From Robiginitomaculum sp. (GTDB taxonomy: Bacteria; Pseudomonadota; Alphaproteobacteria; Caulobacterales; Maricaulaceae), in the NCBI GenBank assembly GCA_030949705.1, contig JAUZSF010000021.1, forward strand, positions 62,001 to 126,000: a DNA stretch of 64,000 nucleotides. The letters are read 5' to 3'. Every line of letters begins with the position of its first letter. Within the stretch, counting starts at the first letter, position 1. The translations under genes and the position numbers were made by a program. The notes below the pieces were generated by a model, which was not told the DNA's origin, ran no database searches, and worked only from the letters and a program-made list of their open reading frames with translations. Shown piece after piece: positions 27,247 to 36,255 of the stretch.

Positions 27247-28536
27247 ATGCTTAAACACCTCTCCAACAGTGCTGATGACCGTCCTGTGACGGATCATGAT
27301 GTGCCCATGCGTATCCTGCTGGCCAGTTATCGCTCGCACCCCCATGTAGGTGGCCAGGGGGTGTATGTGCGCCATCTCAGCAAGGCTTTGCTGGAACTGG
27401 GGCACAGTGTTGATGTGGCCTCTGGCCCACCATATCCGGAACTGGCACCGGGCGTCGGGCTGGTCAAACTGCCCTCGCTGGATTTGTTTTCTGAAGATAA
27501 TGCCCTGGCGGCCATTCGTTCAAAACACTTTGCCTCCTGGTCCGATGTTTCCGAATGGCTGTCCCATAATTCCGGGGCCTTTGGCGAGCCCTATGCCTTT
27601 GGCCGGCGTTTGCGCCGATTTGTGGATAATAATCCCGGGCGTTATGACGTTATCCACGATAACCAGACCCTGGCCCGGGCCTTGTTGAAAATCCGCAAAA
27701 CCGTGCCCGTGGTCACCACATTGCATCATCCGATCAGCATTGATCTTAAACTGGCACTACAATCGGAAAAACGCTGGTGGATGCGGATGCTGATCCGTCG
27801 CTGGCACCGTTTTGTACGGATGCAGGCACAGGTGGCCCGTAAACTGGATCCAATCCTGACCGTATCCGAAGCCTCCAAGGACGCGGCCATGCGCGACTTT
27901 GGCGTACCATCACAATCCTTTCATGTGATTCCCAACGGTGTGGATCAAACGATCTTCAGGCCGGATCCAGATATCCTCCGTGATGAAAACATGATTGTCA
28001 CCACCGCCAGCGCCGATACGCCGCTAAAAGGCCTGCCGGTCTTGATCAAGGCCTTTGCCCAGATCGCCAGTGACTTTCCCAAATTGCGGCTGGTGGTGAT
28101 TGGCCGATTGCGCAATGGCCCCACCCAAGACGCCATTGCCGCGGCGGGGCTGCGTGATCGTATCGAATTTCGCGGTGGTATTTCCCAAGAGGAAATTGCG
28201 CAACTCTTTTGTCAGGCGGCGATCATGGTATCGCCATCCCTGTTCGAAGGGTTTGGCATGCCGGCCGCCGAGGCCATGGCGTGTGCCGCCCCAGTGATTG
28301 TCAGCACTGGCGGGGCCTTGCCCGAAGTGGCCGGCGAGGCGGGCCTGATCACGCCCAAAGGCGATGCGTCGGCACTGGCCGCGGCCATGACAGATCTGTT
28401 GCGCGATCCGGCCAAACGAAACGCCATTGGCGAAGCCTCTCTGGCGCGCGCCCGCGAGGTGTTTTCCTGGCCGCGTCATGCTAAGGGCGCGGTGGCGCTT
28501 TATCGCAAAGCACTGGAAACCCATGCACACCATTGA
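27247..28536 (+). CDS. GT4-family glycosyltransferase
   Basis: A GT-B fold retaining glycosyltransferase. The N-terminal acceptor domain opens with RILLASYRSHPHVGGQGVYVRHL. The C-terminal donor domain has VIPNGVDQTIF, a KGLPVLIKAF pattern, and the E-x7-E signature in EGFGMPAAEAM. No clear ribosome-binding site precedes ATG 27247, and ATG 27307, directly at MRILLASY, is an equally good start. It leads a three-gene same-strand cluster with a methyltransferase and an alpha-barrel protein. The sugar donor and acceptor are unknown. Confidence 0.85.
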   Translation: MLKHLSNSADDRPVTDHDVPMRILLASYRSHPHVGGQGVYVRHLSKALLELGHSVDVASGPPYPELAPGVGLVKLPSLDLFSEDNALAAIRSKHFASWSDVSEWLSHNSGAFGEPYAFGRRLRRFVDNNPGRYDVIHDNQTLARALLKIRKTVPVVTTLHHPISIDLKLALQSEKRWWMRMLIRRWHRFVRMQAQVARKLDPILTVSEASKDAAMRDFGVPSQSFHVIPNGVDQTIFRPDPDILRDENMIVTTASADTPLKGLPVLIKAFAQIASDFPKLRLVVIGRLRNGPTQDAIAAAGLRDRIEFRGGISQEEIAQLFCQAAIMVSPSLFEGFGMPAAEAMACAAPVIVSTGGALPEVAGEAGLITPKGDASALAAAMTDLLRDPAKRNAIGEASLARAREVFSWPRHAKGAVALYRKALETHAHH

Positions 28537-29248
28537 TTTTGAACGTCTGGCACTGCGCGATGGCATGGCGGTTCTGGACCTTGGCTGTGGCCAGGGGCGG
28601 CATATTCACGGCCTTTATTATGCCGCCGACATGACCTGTCTGGGCATGGATTTATCGTTTGAGGATGTGTTGCACACCCGTGAAGGCTTTGATGCCTATC
28701 CGGATTTCTCTGATGATCGGGGGCAATGTTACGGGCTGGCCTGTGCCGATGCACTGCACCTGCCTTTGCCCGATGCCTCGCTGGACCGGGTGATCTGTTC
28801 CGAAGTGCTGGAACATTTGCCAGACTATAAAACCGCGCTGGCTGAAATCAGCCGCGTTACCAGGCCCGGTGCCATTTTCGCCATGAGCGTGCCGCGCGCC
28901 TGGCCGGAACGCATTTGCTGGAATTTAAGCGAAGAATATCACAATACCCCCGGTGGCCATGTGCGCATTTTTGATGCCAGGGTTTTGCGCCGCGATATTG
29001 AAGGTGTCGGCTTTCGCTATCTGGACAAGCATTATGCCCATGGGCTGCATGCCCCCTATTGGTGGTTAAAATGTCTCCTGTGGGCACGCCGGGATGACCA
29101 TCCGCTGATTCTCGCCTATAAGCGGTTTTTGGAATGGGATATCATTTCCAGGCCGTTATTGACGCGGGCGCTGGAGGCGGTGGCGGCACCGCTAATGGGA
29201 AAGTCGGTGGTGATGTATTTTGAGCGCGTGGATGATAATGGACGTTAA
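28523..29248 (+). CDS. Class I SAM-dependent methyltransferase
   Basis: A 241-residue protein from ATG 28523, overlapping the glycosyltransferase by 14 bases. Motif I is VLDLGCGQGRHIHGLYY (about residues 17-33), with the acidic SAM ligand in GMDLS and motif IV in VICSEVLEHLPD. The frame is open further upstream but that part only shadows the glycosyltransferase. The overlap with both neighbours suggests the three proteins act on one product, perhaps a methylated glycoconjugate. The substrate is unknown. Confidence 0.87.
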   Translation: MHTIDFERLALRDGMAVLDLGCGQGRHIHGLYYAADMTCLGMDLSFEDVLHTREGFDAYPDFSDDRGQCYGLACADALHLPLPDASLDRVICSEVLEHLPDYKTALAEISRVTRPGAIFAMSVPRAWPERICWNLSEEYHNTPGGHVRIFDARVLRRDIEGVGFRYLDKHYAHGLHAPYWWLKCLLWARRDDHPLILAYKRFLEWDIISRPLLTRALEAVAAPLMGKSVVMYFERVDDNGR

Positions 29249-30317
29249 CGCCACTCTCTCTCATTGTGCCAACTGGATTTTGCAGGTACAGCGCGCCGAT
29301 GGCTCTATTCCCTGGCTGGAACGGGGTATTTTTGATCCGTGGAACCATACCGAATCCGCTATGGCGCTGGCCGTGGCCGGACATTTGGATGCCGCCCGGG
29401 CCGCCTATGCCTATCTTGGCGAGATTCAGCGCGCCGACGGCGCTTTGCCGGGTCAGTGCGGGGCCTCAGTACCTATGGATGCGCAAAACCGCCACCTGGT
29501 GGCGAGCAAGGCCAAGCCGCTGATCGATACCAATTTTACCGCCTATTGCGCCCTGGGCGTCTGGCATCTTTATCAGCTGAGCGGGGATCGGGCCGATCTG
29601 GAACGCTTTGCCCCGCTGGTGGAGGCGGCCATGGGCTTTGTGCTGGCCCATCAGTCAGAGCATGGGGAAATTGCCTGGCGCGCCTGTGATCCGGGCGAGG
29701 TGCTGGCCGATGTGGATGCGCTGCGCACGGGCAATTGCTCCATATACAAGAGCCTGGAGGCCGCGGCCCTGATCCGTCAGGCGCTGGGGCGCTCTGGTTC
29801 CATTTATCTGGAGGCCCGCCGCCGCATTGGTGCCGCCTTGCGCCATCGGCCGGAACGCTTTGACCGCACCTGGGCCCCCAAAAGTAATTTTGCCATGGAC
29901 TGGTATTACCCGGTGTTTTGCGGCCTGCTGGGTGGTCAGGAGGCCCGGGCGCATTTATTGGCTCGGCGCGGCGAATTTATTGATCATGGCCTGGGATGTC
30001 GTTGTGTAACCGAACAGCCCTGGACCACGGTGGCCGAAACGGCCGAGCTGGCCATGGCGCTGATCGCCATTGGCGAGGAAGTGCGCGCGCAAACCCTGCT
30101 CAGCTGGTGTGCGCCGCTGCGCGATGACCGGGGTGGCTTTGCCATGGGCTGGCAATCCAAAGAACAGATTGTCTGGCCGGACGAACGACCCAGCTGGACC
30201 GCCGCAGCCTTTGTGCTGGCGCTGGACGCGGTGCACGAAATTACCCCGGCCAACCGGGTACTATGTGGCCGCCTTATCCCAGACGCCGCAACAGCGCCAA
30301 TGACTGCTCAAGGCTGA
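29238..30317 (+). CDS. Alpha/alpha-barrel protein of prenyltransferase/terpene-cyclase-like fold
   Basis: A 359-residue soluble protein made of repeated helical pairs: ANWILQVQRADGSIPW, AYAYLGEIQRADGALP, NFTAYCALGVWHLYQL, and later GGFAMGWQS. The recurring Q-x-x-DG-S/A pattern is like the (alpha/alpha)6 barrels of prenyltransferases and squalene-cyclase relatives, and also of some glycan hydrolases. It overlaps the methyltransferase by 11 bases at its start and the minus-strand methyltransferase by 44 bases at its end. The activity cannot be told from sequence. Confidence 0.65.
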   Translation: MDVNATLSHCANWILQVQRADGSIPWLERGIFDPWNHTESAMALAVAGHLDAARAAYAYLGEIQRADGALPGQCGASVPMDAQNRHLVASKAKPLIDTNFTAYCALGVWHLYQLSGDRADLERFAPLVEAAMGFVLAHQSEHGEIAWRACDPGEVLADVDALRTGNCSIYKSLEAAALIRQALGRSGSIYLEARRRIGAALRHRPERFDRTWAPKSNFAMDWYYPVFCGLLGGQEARAHLLARRGEFIDHGLGCRCVTEQPWTTVAETAELAMALIAIGEEVRAQTLLSWCAPLRDDRGGFAMGWQSKEQIVWPDERPSWTAAAFVLALDAVHEITPANRVLCGRLIPDAATAPMTAQG

Positions 30318-30906
30318 TCAGCTCAAAAAGACCGGAAGCAAGGGCCATTTTATAGACCTCAAAGGGGGGGCGGCCACCGTCTTCGGGATTGGGAAAAACA
30401 TCGTGAATGGCCAATATGCCGCCGGCCAGTACTTTGGTGGCCCAGCCGCGATAATCCCCCATGGCCGCCTTCATGGTATGACCGCCATCAATAAAAACCA
30501 TGCCGAGCGGCGTGCTCCAATGGCGCGCGATGATGGCTGAATGGCCGACCAGGGCGGTGACACAATCCTCAAGGCCCGTGCGGGCCAGGGTGCGGCGAAA
30601 GGCAGGCAGGGTGTCCAGCGCGCCGGCCTCTTCATCCCAAAACTGTGGGTCATGCCATTCCCATCCGGGCTGGTTTTCCTCGGAGCCACGGTGATGATCC
30701 AGGGCGTAAAGCAGGGTCCCTGCCTCGCGGGCCGCCGGGCCAAGATAGGCGGTGGAACGCCCGCAATAGCTGCCGATTTCAAGGATAGGCCCCAAGATGC
30801 CACCTTGCAGAGCTGCCTGATAGAGGGCTTCGCCCTCCTGGGGGCTTAAAAAGCCGGTAATGGTTTGCGGATCCACGCCGTTCGTCTGCGCAAAGGACTT
30901 AGCCAA
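30274..30906 (-). CDS. Class I SAM-dependent methyltransferase (Methyltransf_24-like)
   Basis: A 210-residue protein with motif I ILEIGSYCGRSTAYLG (about 41-56), an acidic residue after strand 2 in YALDHH, and FIDGGHTMKAAMGDYRGW, the catechol-O-methyltransferase-like signature. It is convergent with the alpha-barrel gene and overlaps it tail to tail by 44 bases. The upstream lipoprotein gene overlaps its start by eight bases. The cluster suggests a second methylation step on the same unknown product. Confidence 0.8.
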   Translation of the reverse strand: MAKSFAQTNGVDPQTITGFLSPQEGEALYQAALQGGILGPILEIGSYCGRSTAYLGPAAREAGTLLYALDHHRGSEENQPGWEWHDPQFWDEEAGALDTLPAFRRTLARTGLEDCVTALVGHSAIIARHWSTPLGMVFIDGGHTMKAAMGDYRGWATKVLAGGILAIHDVFPNPEDGGRPPFEVYKMALASGLFELISLEQSLALLRRLG

Positions 30907-31573
30907 TGGGGTGTCCTTGCAGACGTAGATCGTTCAGGGTGTCGGCCAGCGCCTTCATACGTGTAATCTCTTTGGCATTGCGCTCTATCTGGCTGGCAAT
31001 ATCGGCCCGCACAATCAGTTCCAGCGTGGGATAGAGGCGTTTGCCGGCGCTTTCAAACAGAGACTGCGCCTTGCGGGCTGATAACAAGGCCCGCTCTAAT
31101 ACCATCACATCGGCGCGCATAATCTCGGGGGACCGGTTCGCCGTTGGGGTGATCAGCGGCATTGCCAGCTCGTTTAATCTGGCCATGGCGGCATAGGCAT
31201 CCCCAAGGTCCAGCTGCAACTGTTCGGCCACGGCGGCGGGGCGGTCGTCGGCTTTGTCCTTCAGGCGTGCCAAATAGAGGGATACGGCGTCCCTGGGCTT
31301 GGCATTGTGTTTTTTCTTGTCGTCGGTAACCCCGGCCCACCCTTTGCTGAGGATTGCCATGAAGGCCTTGGTGCGGCTTTTGCTTTCCTCTTCGCGCAAC
31401 CAGCCAGCTTTGCTGAACTGGTCCTGAAAGGCCATCGCTCCACGACGAAAGACGGCACTCTTCGAAGTGCCGTTTTGCTGGACGATGGTGTCTTCTCTGG
31501 ACAAGGAAAAGGTGGTACATCCTGTGACCAGAAGTGCCGCGCTGAGTGCTATGATCATAGCCTGCAATCGCAT
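30899..31573 (-). CDS. Putative lipoprotein of unknown function
   Basis: A 224-residue protein from the Met at 31573 with a lipoprotein signal peptide (MRLQAMIIALSAALLVTGC, lipobox LVTGC). The mature part is largely helical and charged (SRTKAFMAILSKGW, AAMARLNELAMPLI), consistent with a TPR-like or helical-bundle fold. The open frame extends 13 codons upstream (to 31612), but the signal peptide fixes the start. It overlaps the downstream methyltransferase start. I do not recognise the family. Confidence 0.75.
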   Translation of the reverse strand: MRLQAMIIALSAALLVTGCTTFSLSREDTIVQQNGTSKSAVFRRGAMAFQDQFSKAGWLREEESKSRTKAFMAILSKGWAGVTDDKKKHNAKPRDAVSLYLARLKDKADDRPAAVAEQLQLDLGDAYAAMARLNELAMPLITPTANRSPEIMRADVMVLERALLSARKAQSLFESAGKRLYPTLELIVRADIASQIERNAKEITRMKALADTLNDLRLQGHPIG

Positions 31574-31692
31574 GTAGATACTCCAACAGACTTGCCACTG
31601 AACCCAGGGCACGCAAAGTTAAATCCGGGTACTGGTAAACAACAGTACTTTCTTCACTCAGGCTTAAAATGACCCTAACAGGAGATTGCGCC

Positions 31693-32664
31693 ATGGACAA
31701 TCAAACACACGCACGCCGGGGGCTGTACCCACCGATAACACCATTTGATTGTGGCACAATTCCGGCAGGATCCATCCATCAGCTGTATTATGAGCAGTGC
31801 GGCGATAAAAATGCAGCGCCAATTGTATTCCTGCATGGGGGGCCGGGGGGCGGGTGCTCGCCCGACATGCGCCGGTTTTTTGATCCCAAAAGCTGGCGGG
31901 CGGTTCTCTTTGACCAACGCGGCTGTGGGCGCTCCACCCCGTTCAGCGAACTGCGTGAAAATACCGTTGATCACCTGGTCGCTGATATTGAACGCCTGCG
32001 CATACATTTGGGGATTGAACGCTGGGTAGTGTTTGGCGGCTCGTGGGGCTCCACATTGGCGCTGGCTTATGCACAAGCCTATCCCGACCGGGTCAGTGGC
32101 CTGATCCTGCGCGGTATCTTCCTGTGCCGGCAATGCGATATTGACTGGCTCTATCAGGAAGGCGCCAGCGCGCTGTTTCCTGATGCATGGGAGCACTTTC
32201 TGGCCCCGATCCCCAAAGACGAGCGCCACGACATGGTGGCCGCCTATCACAAGCGCCTGTTTGGGGATGACCCACAGGCGCGCTTAGCCACGGCGCGGGC
32301 CTGGTCCCGCTGGGAAGGTGATACGGTCACCATCAAAGGGCCGGCCGGGCGCGCCGATGATTTTGAGGACGATCATTTTGTTGATGCCTTTGCCCGCATT
32401 GAAAACGCCTATTTTGTGAATGGCGGTTGTTTTGAGCACGACAACCAATTGCTTGAAAATGCAGACCGTATTGCCCACATACCCTGTACCATCGTGCAGG
32501 GGCGCTATGATGCGGTCTGTCCGCCGCGCGGGGCCTGGGCATTGCACAAGGCCTTGCCCAAATCCCGTCTGGAAATCATCCCGGACGCCGGTCACAGCGC
32601 CATGGAGCCAGGCATAACCGACGCCCTGGTTCGCGCGACGGACGCGTTTGCCAGTATGGAATAA
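31693..32664 (+). CDS. pip: Proline iminopeptidase (S33 family)
   Basis: Removes N-terminal proline from peptides in the cytoplasm. The 323-residue alpha/beta hydrolase has the oxyanion motif HGGPGGGCSPDM, DQRGCGRSTP, the nucleophile elbow GGSWGS, the acid in GRYDAVCP and the histidine in AGHSAMEP. ATG 31693 follows AGGAG at a nine-base spacing; an earlier in-frame ATG at 31669 lacks a site. It reads divergently from the lipoprotein gene. Confidence 0.93.
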   Translation: MDNQTHARRGLYPPITPFDCGTIPAGSIHQLYYEQCGDKNAAPIVFLHGGPGGGCSPDMRRFFDPKSWRAVLFDQRGCGRSTPFSELRENTVDHLVADIERLRIHLGIERWVVFGGSWGSTLALAYAQAYPDRVSGLILRGIFLCRQCDIDWLYQEGASALFPDAWEHFLAPIPKDERHDMVAAYHKRLFGDDPQARLATARAWSRWEGDTVTIKGPAGRADDFEDDHFVDAFARIENAYFVNGGCFEHDNQLLENADRIAHIPCTIVQGRYDAVCPPRGAWALHKALPKSRLEIIPDAGHSAMEPGITDALVRATDAFASME

Positions 32665-32703
32665 ACCAAGCCAGCAAGAAATTAACACAGGGAGTATGAA
32701 GTC

Positions 32704-33288
32704 ATGCCAGTTGAAAAAATATTGCAGGACGTTCGCGCCGCCGAGGCCAGATTACATACTGCCATCAAGGCGCGGGCCGATGCCTTGCATTACACTATAG
32801 AGGACAAGCGTATTCGCTTTGACGAGGCGGTTAAGCGTTATCACAAAACCCTGCGCGAAGGGCGCTGGGCCTATATTGTGCGCGCCGGATTGCTGCCAGT
32901 GCTGGGCGCGCCGTTTATTTATGCCATGATTGTGCCGCTGGTTCTGCTGGATATTGCGCTGACGATTTATCAGGCCGCCACGGGGTTCTTTTATGGCATC
33001 AGATCGGAACGCCGGTCCGATTATATCACCATTGATCGCCAGTATCTGGGCTATCTGAACACCTTTCAAAAACTCAATTGCGTCTATTGCGGCTATGCCA
33101 ATGGCCTGCTTGCCTGGGGCCGGGCCATTGCCGGGCGCACCGAAGAGCATTTCTGCCCGATCAAACATGCCCGCCGCACCCGCGGCCAGCACGAAGGCTA
33201 TTGGGAATTTGCCGATTATGGCGATGCCGAGGCGTGGCTGAAACGTCGCGAGGCCCTTAGTGTGCGGACCAAACGCCGCACCAAATAA
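32704..33288 (+). CDS. Conserved hypothetical membrane protein with cysteine motif
   Basis: A 194-residue protein of unknown function. It has a helical charged N-terminus (1-50), one long or two short membrane helices (about 57-97; AGLLPVLGAPFIYAMIVPLV), and a basic C-terminal part with LNCVYCGYANGL and EEHFCPIKH, which place C-x2-C and a later C near histidines. Those residues could bind a metal. It lies 39 bases after pip on the same strand, and AGGGAG precedes the ATG. I recognise the general type as a recurring alphaproteobacterial hypothetical. Confidence 0.7.
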   Translation: MPVEKILQDVRAAEARLHTAIKARADALHYTIEDKRIRFDEAVKRYHKTLREGRWAYIVRAGLLPVLGAPFIYAMIVPLVLLDIALTIYQAATGFFYGIRSERRSDYITIDRQYLGYLNTFQKLNCVYCGYANGLLAWGRAIAGRTEEHFCPIKHARRTRGQHEGYWEFADYGDAEAWLKRREALSVRTKRRTK

Positions 33289-33344
33289 TGACCGGATAAG
33301 GTCAAGACGAAACACCTAACAAATTCAGGGGAAAAGAAAAACCC

Positions 33345-36128
33345 TTAATGCGCGACGTCCCAGTTCAGTCCGGCACCACTATCCACCACCAAAGGCACGG
33401 AAAGTTCCAGCGTCGGGGCACAGGCATTTTCCATAACCTTGCCAGCCAGTGTCGCCAGATCGTCGGCCTGATCCTCTCGCACTTCGAACACCAGTTCATC
33501 GTGAACCTGCAATAACATCCGCGCATCAAGGCCGGAGTTTGCCAGCGCGTCCGGCATGCGGATCATGGCACGGCGCATAATATCGGCGGCACTGCCTTGT
33601 ATGGGCGCATTGATGGCCTGCCGCTCGGCAAAGGAACGCCGCGCAGGGTTCTTGTCGTTAATGCCGGGCACGGTGCAATGGCGACCAAACAGGGTTTTCA
33701 CAAACCCGGCGGCGCGGGCCTCTTCCTTGGCGGCCTCCATATAATCGGCAATGCCCGGGAATTTTTCAAAATAGGCCTTGATATAGTCCGCCGCCTCAGT
33801 GCGTGAAATGCCCAATTGATTGGCCAGCCCAAAGGCGGAAATGCCGTAAATAATACCAAAATTAATGGCCTTGGCCTGCCTTCGCACCATGGGGTCCATG
33901 CCTTCGACCGGCACGCCAAACATTTCGGAAGCCGTCATCGCATGAATATCCACGCCCCTGGCAAAGGCCTCTCGCATAGCATCAAGGCGCGCAATATGGG
34001 CCAGCACGCGCAATTCGATCTGGGAATAATCGGCACTGAGCAGCAAATAGCCGGGCTCGGCAATAAAGGCGGAGCGGATTTTACGCCCCTCTTCGGTGCG
34101 GATCGGAATATTCATCAAATTGGGATCCGACGAGGATAGCCGCCCGGTCGTGGTCGAGGCCAGCATGAAAGAAGTATGCACACGGCCGGTTTTGGGATTG
34201 ATCGCCTTGGCCAGCGCATCGGTATAGGTGGATTTCAGCTTTTGGAGTTGCCGCCATTTCAGCAGCACTTGTGGTAATTCATGCCCCGCCGCGGCCAGTT
34301 CATCCAGCACTTTGGCATCGGTTTTCCAGGCCCCGGTTTTGGTTCGTTTGCCGCCGGGCAGGCCCTGTTCATCAAACAAAATTTCCCCCAATTGCTTGGG
34401 CGAGGAGAGATTAAACGAACGTCCGGCCAGGCGCTTGGCCTCATCCTCATATTCCGCCATACGCTGGCCAAAATCGCCCGACAGAGTACTGAGCGCCGTG
34501 CGGTCCACCTTCACCCCCGCCAATTCCATTGTGGAGAGCACCTGGGGCATGGGTCGTTCCAGCGTCTCATAGACCGTATGCATTTTGGCACTGGTCAAAC
34601 GTGGTTTGAGAATTTGCCAAAGCCGCAAGGTAACATCGGCGTCCTCGGCGGCGTATTCGGTGGCAGGTTTCAGATCGATCTGATCAAAACTGATCTGGGC
34701 CTTGCCCACCCCGGCGACTTCTTTGAAGGGTACCGGCGCATGGCCAAGATGCAATTTAGACAGCTCGTCCATGCCGTGCCCATGCACCGTGCCATCCTCG
34801 ACATAGGACAGCAACATGGTGTCATCAAAAGGCGCAATATCAATACCATAGCGGTGCAACACCCCCAGGTCATATTTGATATTCTGGCCGATTTTAAGGA
34901 CCGCCGGATCCTCCAGCATTGGTTTGAGAATGCCCAGGGCTTCTTCCATGGGGATCTGGTCCGGCGCGGTGCTGAGCAAATCCCCGGCCGCCCCATGGGC
35001 CAATGGAATATAGCACGCCTCGCCCGGCGAAACGGCCAGCGAGATGCCCACCAGACCGGCGGCGCTGGAGGATAGCGCATCGGTTTCGGTATCCACCGCC
35101 ACCACGCGGGCGACCTTGGACCGCGCCACCCAGTCTTTCAAGGTGTCCACATCCTGCACACAGACATAGTCAGAGCGATCCACATCGTCCCTATCGCTGG
35201 CATCACTTGCCGCACAGTGCTCGCCATCGGTGCATAGGGTCTGGCGCACTTTGCGGGTAAAGGTGGCAAATTCCATCTCTTCCAGAAAGGAAATCAGCGG
35301 TTCGGGTTCCGGCTCTTCGCTGCCAAATGCTTCGGGATCTTCGGGCAGCGGCACATCGGTGCGCAAGGTGACCAGTTCGCGGCTGATGCGCGCCTGATCG
35401 GCATATTCAATCAGGTTTTCCCGGCGCTTGTTCTGTTTGATCTCGTGGGCGCGCGCCAACAACGTGTCCAGCGAGCCATATTCGTTGATCAACAAGGCTG
35501 CGGTTTTCACCCCAATGCCCGGCACACCCGGCACATTATCGGCGCTATCGCCAGCCAGCGCCTGCACCTCGACCACCTTGTCCGGGCCAACGCCAAATTT
35601 TTCCATCACTTCGGCGGGCCCAAGACGGCGCGATTTCATGGTGTCGTAAAGGCTGATGCGATCGGAAACCAATTGCATCAAATCCTTGTCGGATGAAATG
35701 ATGGTGGTGTTGGCCCCCACCCCTTCGGCATGGCGCGCATAGGTGGCGATCAGATCATCGGCCTCAAAGCCGGCCAGTTCGACCGAAGGCAGGCCAAAGG
35801 CCCGCGTCGCCTCACGCACCAGTGAGAATTGCGGCACCAGATCTTCGGGTGCCGGCGGGCGGTGCGCCTTGTATTCGCTGTAAATATCATTGCGAAAAGT
35901 TGGCCCCTTGGCATCAAAAATGACCGCCAGGTGGGTGGCCTTTTCCTCATCGCGCATATCCTCAATCAGCTTCCACAACATATTGCAATAGCCAGAGACC
36001 GCCCCCACGGGCATGCCATCGGATTTGCGCGTCAAGGGCGGCAGTGCATGATAGGCACGAAAAATATAGCCAGAACCATCCACCAGAATGAGGTGACTGT
36101 CGGGGGTAAGGGGGCGTGCAATGGCCAT
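33345..36128 (-). CDS. polA: DNA polymerase I
   Basis: A 927-residue repair and replication polymerase with all three domains. The 5' nuclease comes first (from ILVDGSGYIFRAYHALPP). Next is a 3'-5' proofreading exonuclease that keeps its acidic residues (VAVDTETDALS, then KYDLGVL, and YAAEDADVTL). The polymerase domain has motif A DYSQIELRVLAHI, motif B RRQAKAINFGIIYG and motif C LQVHDELVFEV. The start at 36128 has a GAGAAG upstream. No frameshift is seen in this long gene. Confidence 0.97.
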   Translation of the reverse strand: MAIARPLTPDSHLILVDGSGYIFRAYHALPPLTRKSDGMPVGAVSGYCNMLWKLIEDMRDEEKATHLAVIFDAKGPTFRNDIYSEYKAHRPPAPEDLVPQFSLVREATRAFGLPSVELAGFEADDLIATYARHAEGVGANTTIISSDKDLMQLVSDRISLYDTMKSRRLGPAEVMEKFGVGPDKVVEVQALAGDSADNVPGVPGIGVKTAALLINEYGSLDTLLARAHEIKQNKRRENLIEYADQARISRELVTLRTDVPLPEDPEAFGSEEPEPEPLISFLEEMEFATFTRKVRQTLCTDGEHCAASDASDRDDVDRSDYVCVQDVDTLKDWVARSKVARVVAVDTETDALSSSAAGLVGISLAVSPGEACYIPLAHGAAGDLLSTAPDQIPMEEALGILKPMLEDPAVLKIGQNIKYDLGVLHRYGIDIAPFDDTMLLSYVEDGTVHGHGMDELSKLHLGHAPVPFKEVAGVGKAQISFDQIDLKPATEYAAEDADVTLRLWQILKPRLTSAKMHTVYETLERPMPQVLSTMELAGVKVDRTALSTLSGDFGQRMAEYEDEAKRLAGRSFNLSSPKQLGEILFDEQGLPGGKRTKTGAWKTDAKVLDELAAAGHELPQVLLKWRQLQKLKSTYTDALAKAINPKTGRVHTSFMLASTTTGRLSSSDPNLMNIPIRTEEGRKIRSAFIAEPGYLLLSADYSQIELRVLAHIARLDAMREAFARGVDIHAMTASEMFGVPVEGMDPMVRRQAKAINFGIIYGISAFGLANQLGISRTEAADYIKAYFEKFPGIADYMEAAKEEARAAGFVKTLFGRHCTVPGINDKNPARRSFAERQAINAPIQGSAADIMRRAMIRMPDALANSGLDARMLLQVHDELVFEVREDQADDLATLAGKVMENACAPTLELSVPLVVDSGAGLNWDVAH

Positions 36129-36255
36129 AAACTTCTCGCGCGTTGTTGAGTGCCAATCATGAGCGTGACCGTCACGTGATGCAATGGCTTTGTTGGCGTA
36201 AGGCGCTGATGAAATATCTTTTGAGCAGGGCCGTAATCAGGAATTGGCAGCGTAT

